Below are positions 6,888 through 17,897 of a DNA stretch of 64,000 nucleotides, piece after piece. The first letter of the stretch is position 1; each line of letters begins with the position of its first letter. Where the stretch lies: NCBI RefSeq assembly GCF_025490915.1, contig NZ_JANQBA010000005.1:1-64000 (forward strand), given 5' to 3'. This DNA comes from Lacticaseibacillus parakribbianus (GTDB taxonomy: Bacteria > Bacillota > Bacilli > Lactobacillales > Lactobacillaceae). A program made the position numbers and the translations under genes. Under the pieces are notes generated by a model, which was given only the letters and a program-made list of their open reading frames with translations, ran no database searches and was not told the DNA's origin.

Positions 6888-9800
6888 CAGGCCACCTCCT
6901 TGCGCGAACGGTGCCACAGCCCCAACCCCATCGCGGCCCAAAGCAGCAGACCAAGGGCCAGCAACGCGCCTCTTTGCCAGCCGCCGGTGTGGGGCAGCAG
7001 GATGCGCGAATTTTGGACCGTGAGGGTGACGGTGGGGTGATCTTGCGTGAAAGTAAGGTCCAGTTCCCGGCCCTCGCCGGTGTATTCCGGCGCAATCTGG
7101 TAGCCGGTCGGCGCCTTGACCTCGACCAGCCGGTAGCGGCCGGCCCGGAGGTTGGCCCAACGCGCGTGGCCCGAGGCGTCGGTGGTCACCGTGCGGGTGG
7201 CATTGGTGGCGACCGCTGTCAGGGCGAATTCGGCCCCGGCCAGTTGGCTGCCGGTGGCCGCATCCTGCTTGGTTAGCTCAAGGCTACCGCTGACGCCATT
7301 GGCGGAGCCGCCGACGGTCGTCACCTGGACCTTGGTCGGCTGGTCGGTTTTGTCCTGCGTCACGCGATCGGCATCGATGCGAACCCCGTTGGTCAGCTCG
7401 GCCACCGGTGCGTCCGAGTCGATGGTGGCCGCGTAATCGATGACGTAAGGCTGCGTCAGTTCGTGCAAAAAGGTGATGGTCGTGGTGGTTTCGCCGGTCG
7501 GCCCGTCGATTTTGGCAATCGCGGTGTAGTCGCGGCCTCGGGTCAGCGGGTGTTCGTAGTCGACTTGGGTGGTGCCGTTATTGTTGTTGGCGTCATCGTA
7601 CTGGAATGGGTAAATCTGAAGCGACGCGAGGTCGACGCGCTGGTTGGGGCTGGCGACGTCCGTGACCACCGCGTTTTTGAGGTGGGCATTGGCGTCGTTG
7701 ACCCGCACCGACCAGTTGACCTGGGCCTGATTGCTCGAGTCTTGCTGGCCGGTTTTGGCAATAATCGTGCCGGCGTTACCGGGCCACACCGGGTTGCTGG
7801 GCAGCGTCTCGGGCTCGCCGCCATTGGTGTAGGTGGCGGTGTTCTTGTAGTTCTTCTGGGCCAGCGGATCGCTCAGCCGGGTCAAAACCACCACTTGGTA
7901 CGATTGGGTCGAGCCCTCCGGCAGGTACACCGTCAGGACTTGGTTGTTACCGGTGTCGGGTTGGTCAATGGCAATGCCAGTCGTGACGGGGAGACTGTAG
8001 CTGCCGTTCGTGTCCTGGGTGAGGACCAGCGCGTCGACGAAGGTCTGATCGGCCGGAATGGCATCCGTGACAGAGGCGGCGGCCAGCCGCTGGTAGTCGG
8101 TGTTGACCGTGACCTCCCAGCGCAGCTGGCCCCGGGCCTGCAGCCAAAAGCCGTTTTTGTTGTCGGTGTTGGTGATGGTCGGCGGTGGGTTGTACTCCGC
8201 CGTGGCCGTGAGATCCGGCCCATCGACGCGGTTCACCCAGGCGGTGTTGACCGCGTCTTGGTCGTAACGGGTGGTGTAAGTCAGCCTCAGGTGAGCGTAG
8301 GTTTCGCCGTAAGCGCCGATCAAGGCGAGGTTGAACTGCGGGGTGGTGGCCGCGTGGGTCAGCTCAAAATCACGGCCGGCAACCAGCTGCTGGCCGGTAT
8401 CCAGGTCGGTCAGCCGCAGCGTTGCGTCGACCAGGCTGATTGGAGCGACGTCGAGGTAGCGGTTGTCCGAGGTGCGACCGAACAGCGTGTCGGCCAGGGT
8501 GTAGTTGACCAGTTGCTGGTGTTGGGGATTCAGGTCGACTGCCCAATCCACGGTGTGGCCGGCATCATCGGCTCCCGTCTGGGTTTTGGTCAGGTTGGGG
8601 CCAGTGGCTACGTTGATAGTGCCTTCGCCGTGAGCGTGGTGGCCGTGATTGTCCTCGACGTCGTTGATCAGCTGCTGGCCGGTGCTGGGGTTGGCCACGA
8701 CAACGGCGTAGGTCAGAATTAGCGGCTGGTCGATGGCTCGCAGCAGGGTGACGCGCAGCCGGGAGTCGGCGTAGTCAATCTGGTAGTCGCGGCCTTGGAC
8801 CAACGGTTCCCGGGGACTGAGGTCGGTTGCCGTGTCCCAGCCGGCGAGGCTGATTCGGACATCGCCATCGCGCTGGGTGAAGGCCTGGCCGGGTCCCGGG
8901 GTATCGATTAGGGTGGTGTTGACCGGCAAAGACGTTCCGGGTTCATTGTACGTGACGGTCCAGTTGTAGCGTTCGCCGCTGCCCCCGGCGAAGACCTTCG
9001 TCAGCATTTCGTGCGGCCGGTAGTTCATGGTCACCTGGCCGCCAACGGTCGGCGGATTGGGGTCGGCCTGGCCGTCGTAATACAAGGCGGCGCGGTTTTC
9101 AATCTGCTGATAGTTGTAGGTCTGGGTGGGGTCGGCCAGGCGGGTGTGGATGGTGACCAAAAAGGCGTGGTCGGTGGCGGCGTAATTCCCTTGCAGGTAA
9201 ATCTGGTGATCCGCGACGCGAAAGTCGCGCCCTTCTTCAAGCGTGGTGCCGGTGGCGTGAAGCGAGCCGTCGGGTAGCACGTCGGCGACCTGAATCGCGA
9301 CGCCGGTCAGCGCCAGGCTGGCCGGCAACTGCTCGTCCAGGTGACCGTTGACCAGGTGCTTGAGTCCGGCATTGACGTTCAGTGTCCAGTCGATGTTGGC
9401 AGAAGTGCCGACCTGCTGTCCGGTCTTGGTGAGGTCTGCGACGTGAGCCGGCTTGACCGTCACCGGAACACTGACGACCTTGTCCTGACTGACCGGCACC
9501 AGAATTTCGTGGTTGCCGGTTTCATCGAAGCTCAGGCCGGTCGAGGTGAGGTGAAAATCACCGGCGAGGTCGCTTAATCCCACCGCCTCCTGAGTGAAGG
9601 TCAGCGTGACTTCGCCGCCTTGCACGGTGAAATGGCCGAGCGGCTGATCGGTTGTGCTCAGCAGATCACCATCTGCGGTGAACGGCGGCACCTCGGTCGG
9701 TAGCGTAAAGCGAAAGTAGTCGCCGGGCTGCACGAGCCCATTGGGCAAGGACCAGTGATAGGTCAGCGCCAAGTTAGAGGCGGTTGTGACAGCCGTGTCT

Positions 9801-10003
9801 GCGACCGGCTGGCCATCGGCATCGACAAAGGTGTGATCGACATGGTCAATAATCGTGCCATTGGTCACCAGTGGCGCCAAATCGCGGCCACCTTCCGCCG
9901 CCGCGAGCGGGACGGCCCGGGTGAGACCGCATAAGAGTCCCTGCAGCACCAGAACGAACGCCAAAACACCGGTCAGTCTTCGGCTGACATTGTGCGGAGT
10001 CAT
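6887..10003 (-). CDS. Large LPXTG pilus adhesin (tip-type, collagen-binding-like modules)
   Basis: 1,038 residues. A signal peptide (about 1-36) is followed by a long array of related modules, each containing a pattern such as KTGQQVG..IDWTLNVN, KVFAGGSGERYNWTVTYN, KTQTGADDAGHTVDWAVDLN, QARGQLRWEVTVN or KTGQQDSSNQAQVNWSVRVN. This pattern is usual in collagen-binding (Cna-A type) adhesins. A Cna-B/SpaA-like domain (about 905-1000) carries LELTKQDAATG and the E-box-like RLVEVKAPTGY. It ends with LLPHTGG, a membrane segment and RSRKEVA. Its size and sorting motif, shared with the backbone pilin, fit the tip or decorating subunit of the pilus. It lies 13 nt downstream of the backbone gene and overlaps the next gene. 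Confidence 0.9.
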   Translation of the reverse strand: MTPHNVSRRLTGVLAFVLVLQGLLCGLTRAVPLAAAEGGRDLAPLVTNGTIIDHVDHTFVDADGQPVADTAVTTASNLALTYHWSLPNGLVQPGDYFRFTLPTEVPPFTADGDLLSTTDQPLGHFTVQGGEVTLTFTQEAVGLSDLAGDFHLTSTGLSFDETGNHEILVPVSQDKVVSVPVTVKPAHVADLTKTGQQVGTSANIDWTLNVNAGLKHLVNGHLDEQLPASLALTGVAIQVADVLPDGSLHATGTTLEEGRDFRVADHQIYLQGNYAATDHAFLVTIHTRLADPTQTYNYQQIENRAALYYDGQADPNPPTVGGQVTMNYRPHEMLTKVFAGGSGERYNWTVTYNEPGTSLPVNTTLIDTPGPGQAFTQRDGDVRISLAGWDTATDLSPREPLVQGRDYQIDYADSRLRVTLLRAIDQPLILTYAVVVANPSTGQQLINDVEDNHGHHAHGEGTINVATGPNLTKTQTGADDAGHTVDWAVDLNPQHQQLVNYTLADTLFGRTSDNRYLDVAPISLVDATLRLTDLDTGQQLVAGRDFELTHAATTPQFNLALIGAYGETYAHLRLTYTTRYDQDAVNTAWVNRVDGPDLTATAEYNPPPTITNTDNKNGFWLQARGQLRWEVTVNTDYQRLAAASVTDAIPADQTFVDALVLTQDTNGSYSLPVTTGIAIDQPDTGNNQVLTVYLPEGSTQSYQVVVLTRLSDPLAQKNYKNTATYTNGGEPETLPSNPVWPGNAGTIIAKTGQQDSSNQAQVNWSVRVNDANAHLKNAVVTDVASPNQRVDLASLQIYPFQYDDANNNNGTTQVDYEHPLTRGRDYTAIAKIDGPTGETTTTITFLHELTQPYVIDYAATIDSDAPVAELTNGVRIDADRVTQDKTDQPTKVQVTTVGGSANGVSGSLELTKQDAATGSQLAGAEFALTAVATNATRTVTTDASGHARWANLRAGRYRLVEVKAPTGYQIAPEYTGEGRELDLTFTQDHPTVTLTVQNSRILLPHTGGWQRGALLALGLLLWAAMGLGLWHRSRKEVA

Positions 10004-10016
10004 GACGCCTTCCCCG

Positions 10017-11048
10017 TTAGGCCCGGGCCTGGCGCTTGCGGATGCCGACCACGGTCAAAACGATCAGGACGGCCCCGATGGCCAAGAGCCCGATGATGCC
10101 GGCGCCACCGGTGTGTGGCAGAAGGCCGGTTGGCTGATCGAGAATGTCGGATTCCTTGTCATCGAAGGCGAAGTCGGTGGCATCGGCCTTCTCGTAGCCG
10201 GCCGGGGCCTTGGTTTCGACGGCCTTGAAGGTGGTGGTTGCGTCTTCCAGGCCGCTGATGCCGAACGCACCGGCCGAATCGGTCACGAACGTGGTCCCTG
10301 TGGTGGCCCAGCTGAGCTTGTAGTTTTGGGCCTCCGCGTCGATGTAGCCGGTCAGCTCGGTTTGCGCCTCGCCGTCTTCGTCGGTGACCAGCAGCTGGTT
10401 GCCTGCGGAATCTTGAATGCTGAATTCGGCGCCTTTCAGCACCTGGTTGGTCTGGCCATCCTTTTTGATGAATTTGTGGAAGTGCGTGGCGATTTTTTCG
10501 TTCTTAGGATAGACGTAGACGTTCCCATCCGCTGCCTTCTCCGCCGGCAGGCTCAGCCAAAAATCAGGCGTCTTGGAATCCGCGTAACCGGTGCGGCCGG
10601 CGGCTTCGTGGAACAGGTAGACGGCGGTGTGGTCACCGCTTTGAACGTTCAAATCTAAGGCAATCTGCCCCTGTTCGTCGGTTTTGAGCGGCGTCTTGGT
10701 GACCAAATCACTGTCGTTGAGCTTCGGCGTGAAGTTGTCCGGATCGGCCCAGTACTGGCCGGTCACGTCGTAAACCGAGAACTTGACCCCGGCAAGCGGG
10801 GTGGCGTCCCCGGCCCAATCGGCCTTGGCCTGATCCGGCGTCTGGGTGGTGCTGTGTTCGGCTGATGTCTGGCTGTCTTTGAACCCAAACTTGGTCAAAA
10901 CGACATGCTGCGTGGTTGACGCAGAAGCGTCGTTGGAGTCATCCGCCTGAACCGGTTGGTGAGCGGTCAGCGCCGCCGCGAGCGGTAAAGCGAGTGCAAG
11001 CGCCCCCAGCGCCTGCCACACGTGTGTTGCCCAATTCTTCTTCATCAT
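10017..11048 (-). CDS. Pilus backbone pilin (SpaA-type)
   Basis: 343 residues. Signal peptide to about residue 35 (PVQA-DD). The pilin motif VYVYPKN (177-183) supplies the polymerising Lys182. An E-box, FKAVETKAPAGYEKA, lies in the second prealbumin-like domain. The sorting signal LLPHTGG is followed by a membrane segment and the tail RKRQARA. The same LPHTGG motif in the adhesin suggests both are substrates of the operon sortase. First gene of the operon; RBS AGGGGGAA. Upstream lies an unusually AT-rich region that probably holds the promoter, although no good -35/-10 pair could be fixed by eye. Confidence 0.93.
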   Translation of the reverse strand: MMKKNWATHVWQALGALALALPLAAALTAHQPVQADDSNDASASTTQHVVLTKFGFKDSQTSAEHSTTQTPDQAKADWAGDATPLAGVKFSVYDVTGQYWADPDNFTPKLNDSDLVTKTPLKTDEQGQIALDLNVQSGDHTAVYLFHEAAGRTGYADSKTPDFWLSLPAEKAADGNVYVYPKNEKIATHFHKFIKKDGQTNQVLKGAEFSIQDSAGNQLLVTDEDGEAQTELTGYIDAEAQNYKLSWATTGTTFVTDSAGAFGISGLEDATTTFKAVETKAPAGYEKADATDFAFDDKESDILDQPTGLLPHTGGAGIIGLLAIGAVLIVLTVVGIRKRQARA

Positions 11049-11528
11049 AGTTCCCCCTAAAAATTTTTACACATTAACGTCAGCCGTAGTCTACCATGGG
11101 CTGAAAACGAGTTCATTCACACTTTCATAGTCTCTTGATGGCCTAAGTTGTCACAAAATTATGAATATGAGTTTCAATCCATGAATGCGTCGGGGAACTA
11201 ATTGGGGACAGAGTTCACAAAATCGTACCACTCAAACGGCCTGTTGCCGTGAAAACAGTCTCCGCGGTTGTTAACTGAGCAAACGTTGACTGGGTGGCGG
11301 TATTCCCAGATCACGCCAAAATAATGTCCGAATATTAGAGGTAAAGAAAGTTAAAAATATTTTTAATTCTTTTTTGCCTGTATTAGAATTTTAATTACGG
11401 GCTAATTATGTTGTCATAATCGGGCCGTAATTGTGATTGCGTGTCAAGGCCTGGTGATCGAAGCCGATTCCATCACCGTCTACCGTCATTCGTGAGATGC
11501 CCGGGCCGACCGGTCTCGCCAGCCCGAC
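11049..11528 (-). promoter_or_regulatory. AT-rich region upstream of the pilus operon, with an inverted repeat
   Basis: About 400 bp (11080-11460) are much more AT-rich than the surrounding sequence. It contains AATTACGG (11393-11400) and CCGTAATT (11425-11432), a perfect 8-bp dyad with 24 bp between arms, plus poly-A/T tracts near 11350. No gene is seen. It is the likely control region of the pilus operon and may bind a regulator or nucleoid protein; this is inference. Confidence 0.45.
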
Positions 11529-11937
11529 GCTACTCGGTCGCTAACCCCGCTCGGCGCCGTTCTGGTTCGTCGAGCTCCGCAAGGCACGCTGGAGCGTCCA
11601 GCTAGGGCCGGCACTTGGGGCCAAGTCCAGCCCCAAGCGCCAGCCCGACGTTACTCGGTTCGCTAACCCCGCTCGGCGCCACTCTGGTTCGTCGAGCTCT
11701 GCCGAGCAACGCGAACACGACTAGCTAGGGCCGGCACTCGGGGCCAAGCCCAGCCCCAAGCGCCAACCCTACGCTACTCGGTTCGCTAACCCCGCTCGGC
11801 GCCACTCTGGTTCGTCGAGCTCCGCAAGGCAACGCTGGAGCGTCCAGCTAGGGCCGGCACTTGGGGCCAAGTCCACCCCCAAGCGCCAGCCCGACGCTAG
11901 CCGTCCTGCTAACTGCGCCTTGCTTTGCTCTGGGCAC
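11529..11937. repeat. Mosaic intergenic repeat, three tandem units of about 121-123 bp plus a partial unit
   Basis: Units start at 11529, 11650, 11773 and 11896 (partial). Each has GCTACTCGGTTCGCTAAC, a hairpin such as GCTCGGC/GCCGAGC (11671-11677 with 11701-11707), a TCGTCGAGCTC block, GCTAGGGCCGGCAC, and a second hairpin such as CTTGGGGC/GCCCCAAG (11614-11621 with 11630-11637). Members of the same family occur at eight other places in the window. Confidence 0.9.
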
Positions 11938-11939
11938 AA

Positions 11940-11976
11940 GAAAAACCCCGTCCGGTGGGGCGACCGGGCGGGGTTT
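11940..11976 (-). terminator. Intrinsic terminator of the ABC ATPase gene
   Basis: Arms AACCCCG-CCGGT and ACCGG-CGGGGTT flank a short loop. The minus strand continues into a T run (AAAAA at 11941-11945 on the plus strand). Confidence 0.85.
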
Positions 11977-12041
11977 AAGGGGGTTGTTTGGATAATTGGT
12001 TTGGGGGTTATCACTCAGATTTGGATACTGAACCTTAGTGG

Positions 12042-13199
<1,158 letters not shown>

Positions 13200-13229
13200 T
13201 TGACACACTCCTATCTTGATTACTATTTC

Positions 13230-13250
13230 AGTATAAATGTAAGCGGTTCA
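13230..13250 (-). promoter_or_regulatory. Promoter of msmK with a cre-like sequence
   Basis: The minus strand has TATACT as -10 (13230-13235). Directly upstream lies TGAACCGCTTACA (13238-13250), one base short of the CcpA operator pattern TGNAANCGNTNNCA. A cre between -35 and -10 would give catabolite repression of a sugar transporter ATPase. The match is imperfect. Confidence 0.4.
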
Positions 13251-13343
13251 CGTTCCCTTGCCAAAGTGAACAAAGATGCCGGCGATTTTTTGGCGGATTG
13301 ACCAAAGTCGCCAATCTGGTAAACTGCAAGCGAGGTGAGAAAA

Positions 13344-13817
13344 ATGGTTCAGAAGTTAACAGTTGTGCTGGTGGCGACCCCCGCCGGCATCGTGATGATC
13401 AACCGGCGCAAGCCGCCGTACCGCGGCCTGTGGAACGGGCTGGGCGGCAAGGTCGAGCCCGGCGAGACACCGCTTGAAGGCGCCGTTCGCGAGGTGAAAG
13501 AAGAAAGCGGCGTCGCGCTGGCGCTGGCCGACACGGTCCCGGCCGGCCTGGTACATTGGCACGTCGATGGCAAGCTCGAAGGCGACTTGTACCTTTACTA
13601 CGCCCACACCAAGGCCGCGGTGGCCGCCCAAGACACCCGCGAAGGCCTGCTGGCGACGCGGCCGCTTGACTGGTTGCAGGCACCGGACAACCTCGGGCTG
13701 GTCGCCGACCTCAAGGCACTTTTGCCCCACGTGCTGGCCGGTGAGGACCTGGTCTACAACGCGTGGTTCGAGGGGCAGGACTTCAAGTGGCTCGAGATTC
13801 TGGGGCCCCGCGGGTGA
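13344..13817 (+). CDS. Nudix hydrolase, MutT/8-oxo-dGTP diphosphatase type
   Basis: 157 residues. The Nudix box is complete: G at the start of GLGGKVEPGE, then REVKEESGV, giving the GX5EX7REUXEEXGU metal-binding pattern at about residues 34-56. Such enzymes hydrolyse nucleoside diphosphates linked to another moiety, often oxidised dNTPs. The ATG at 13344 follows GAGGTGAG. The upstream GTG at 13335 lies inside that RBS and is rejected. The stop overlaps the proposed GTG start of the DUF72 gene (GTGA), so the two are likely translated together. Confidence 0.9.
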   Translation: MVQKLTVVLVATPAGIVMINRRKPPYRGLWNGLGGKVEPGETPLEGAVREVKEESGVALALADTVPAGLVHWHVDGKLEGDLYLYYAHTKAAVAAQDTREGLLATRPLDWLQAPDNLGLVADLKALLPHVLAGEDLVYNAWFEGQDFKWLEILGPRG

Positions 13818-14950
13818 GCGGCGAAGAGGCGACGCGTGGCGCCAGGTCGGAACGACCGGCCGCGGCCGGGCCAGGATCGCAACCGCAGCCGGAGCAGCCA
13901 ACGGTAGCCGAGCCCAGTTCGCCATCGCAGCCGGAGCGAGCGGCAGTGGCCGAGCCCAGTTCGCCATCGCGGCCGGAGCGAGCGGCAGTAGCCGAGTCCG
14001 GTTTGCCATCGCAGCCGGAGCGAGCGGCTGTGGCCGAGCCCAGTTCGCCATCGCGGCCGGGACAGCCGGCCACAGCCAAGTCCGGTTCGCAGTCGCAACC
14101 GGCCGTTGGGCAGCCGGCGCCGCGACCCGAGATTCTGGTCGGGTTGACCGCCGTCACCGATCACCCCAGCCTGGCCGTGGGTCGCGCTTCGACGCTGCGA
14201 GAGCTAGCGGGGCATTTTCCGGTGGTCGAGATCGACTCGAGCTTCTACGCCGTGCCGAGCGTGGCGGTGGTGCAGCGCTGGCAGAGCCAAGTGCCGGCCG
14301 GTTTTCAGTTCATCGTCAAGGCGACGCAGTACATGACGCGCCACAAGGACGACCCGGGCCACGAGCTGGTGGCCGAGTTCACCGCGCTGCGTCGGGCTCT
14401 GGCGCCGCTTACGGCGGCCGGGCAGCTGGCCGCCGTGCTGTTTCAGCTGCCGCCGTACTTCGGTGTGACGCTTGAAAACGTGCGGTACCTGCGGCGAATT
14501 CGCCAGCTCTACTCGGACCTGCCTGTGGCGCTGGAGTTTCGCAACAACGGCTGGTATGCGGCCGAGTACCGCGAGCAGACCCTGAGCTTGATGCGGGAGC
14601 TGCACCTGATTCACGTGGTGGTCGATGAGCCGCAAACCGCGGCCGGCAGCGTTCCCTTAGTGCCGGTCGCGACGACGCCTGAACTGACCATTCTGCGGCT
14701 GCACGGTCGCAACGCGGCCGGTTGGCTGGAGCGGCGACCCGAGCTGCGCCACCTTCGCACCGCCTACGACTACTCGCAGGCCGAGCTCACGCAACTCGGC
14801 GCGGTTGCCGCCGGCCTGGCCTCACGCCGGGTGATCGTCAGCTTCAATAATAACGGGAATCACGACGCGGCCGGCAACGCGCAGAAGTTTTGCCGCCTGC
14901 TGGGGCTTGATTTCACCGGCCTGGGCCCCAGCCAGCTGAGTTTATTCTAA
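13814..14950 (+). CDS. DUF72 family protein with an N-terminal repeat extension
   Basis: 378 residues from the GTG that overlaps the Nudix stop. From about residue 105 the protein matches the DUF72 (YecE-like) TIM-barrel family: ILVGLTAVTDHP, FPVVEIDSSFYAVP, FQFIVKATQYMTRH, LFQLPPYF, LPVALEFRNNGWY, LRLHGRN and VSFNNNGNHDAAGNA. The biochemical role of the family is not established. The first 100 or so residues are unusual: Pro/Ala/Ser/Glu-rich units encoded by a 42-bp tandem repeat, whereas family members normally begin at the barrel. The start is uncertain because no good RBS is seen and no ATG lies close to the barrel. Confidence 0.8.
   Translation: MSGEEATRGARSERPAAAGPGSQPQPEQPTVAEPSSPSQPERAAVAEPSSPSRPERAAVAESGLPSQPERAAVAEPSSPSRPGQPATAKSGSQSQPAVGQPAPRPEILVGLTAVTDHPSLAVGRASTLRELAGHFPVVEIDSSFYAVPSVAVVQRWQSQVPAGFQFIVKATQYMTRHKDDPGHELVAEFTALRRALAPLTAAGQLAAVLFQLPPYFGVTLENVRYLRRIRQLYSDLPVALEFRNNGWYAAEYREQTLSLMRELHLIHVVVDEPQTAAGSVPLVPVATTPELTILRLHGRNAAGWLERRPELRHLRTAYDYSQAELTQLGAVAAGLASRRVIVSFNNNGNHDAAGNAQKFCRLLGLDFTGLGPSQLSLF
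13865..14110 (+). repeat. 42-bp tandem repeat, about six units, inside the DUF72 gene
   Basis: Clear units start at 13907, 13949, 13991 and 14033, each beginning GCCGAG(C/T)CC and encoding AEPSSPSRPERAAV-like peptides. Degenerate copies flank them on both sides. The length is a multiple of three, so the frame is maintained. Confidence 0.9.
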
Positions 14951-14963
14951 TAGGAGACAAACC

Positions 14964-15338
14964 ATGAGCAAAGACTTCCACGACCTGGACCCTGAACGCC
15001 ACGGCGCCGCGCTGCGCCTGGACGCCGACTCCGCTCCGGCCATTCGCGCGACGGTGGCGGCGCTGGTCAAGGACCGCGACGAACGCGGTTGGACCCACCA
15101 CCTGAAGAACCTGGCGACGGCCCTGAACGTCGAGGCCGCCGAGGTGCTTGAAATTTTCACCTGGAAGGACGTCGGCGAGCCGCTGAGTGAACAGGAGGCG
15201 GCCCATGTCGCGGAGGAGCTGGCCGACGTCTTAATCTACGTCTTCGACATGTGTGCGAAGCTCGACTTGGACCCATTGAAGCTCATTGCGGCCAAGCAGG
15301 TGATCAACGCGCCGCGCCACCGCGGCCAGCGCAGCTGA
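14964..15338 (+). CDS. MazG-like nucleotide pyrophosphohydrolase
   Basis: 124 residues, all-alpha. EAAEVLEIFTW and EELADVLIYVFDM form the acidic metal-binding helices of the MazG/iMazG fold. The N-terminal region and DERGWTHHLKNLA match the short DCTPP1-like subgroup. It would hydrolyse non-canonical or excess NTPs to NMP and pyrophosphate, complementing the nearby Nudix enzyme in nucleotide pool cleaning. RBS TAGGAGA; 13 nt after the DUF72 stop, so it is probably in the same operon. Confidence 0.88.
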   Translation: MSKDFHDLDPERHGAALRLDADSAPAIRATVAALVKDRDERGWTHHLKNLATALNVEAAEVLEIFTWKDVGEPLSEQEAAHVAEELADVLIYVFDMCAKLDLDPLKLIAAKQVINAPRHRGQRS

Positions 15339-15344
15339 GAAGCG

Positions 15345-15555
15345 GCTAGCTTGCACCGGCACCCGGCCGCCAACACTTGCACGACGCGACGCGACCCGTT
15401 CCGCTGAACCCGCCGAGCTTCGCCGGCTAAACGTGCCCCGCTCGGCAACGCGGGAGCGGCTAGCTACGCACTGACGCCGAGGCATAACCCGCCTCAACGC
15501 CAGCGCTAGGCTACCCGTCCCGCTACACCCGCCGGGCTTCGACCTCTAAACAGCT
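15345..15555. repeat. Mosaic intergenic repeat (two units)
   Basis: Contains CGCTGAACCCGCCGAGCTTC, CTAAACGTGCC, GCAACGCGGGAGCGGCTAGCTACGCA and the hairpin GAGGC (15479-15483) / GCCTC (15491-15495), the family's second stem in a different sequence version. It lies after the MazG-like gene and before the metG promoter. Confidence 0.8.
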
Positions 15556-15559
15556 CCCC

Positions 15560-17647
<2,088 letters not shown>

Positions 17648-17664
17648 CTGAACACAGACACGGC

Positions 17665-17693
17665 AAGCCACCGCAGATTGCGGTGGCTTTTTT
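17665..17693 (+). terminator. Intrinsic terminator of metG
   Basis: Perfect 11-bp arms AAGCCACCGCA / TGCGGTGGCTT with a 3-nt loop and six T. Confidence 0.95.
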
Positions 17694-17821
17694 GTGCCGT
17701 TCCTAAAATATATTTGTCGATATAAATGGACGAGACGATAAATACGCCTTTTGACGAATAAATTCGAACAAATGAATCAATTATTATTTACAAATTGTGA
17801 TGTTTTTCCCGAGCAATCGCA

Positions 17822-17830
17822 TGCTAAAAT
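17822..17830 (+). promoter_or_regulatory. Extended -10 promoter of the large wall protein gene
   Basis: TGCTAAAAT at the end of a markedly AT-rich segment (17700-17860) in otherwise GC-rich DNA. No -35 at good spacing was found. Confidence 0.45.
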
Positions 17831-17897
17831 TTTTCTGATATAGGCAATGGTGTTAATCGTTAGGACGGGCAGCGACGAGGATTTGGGAGGCACACGA

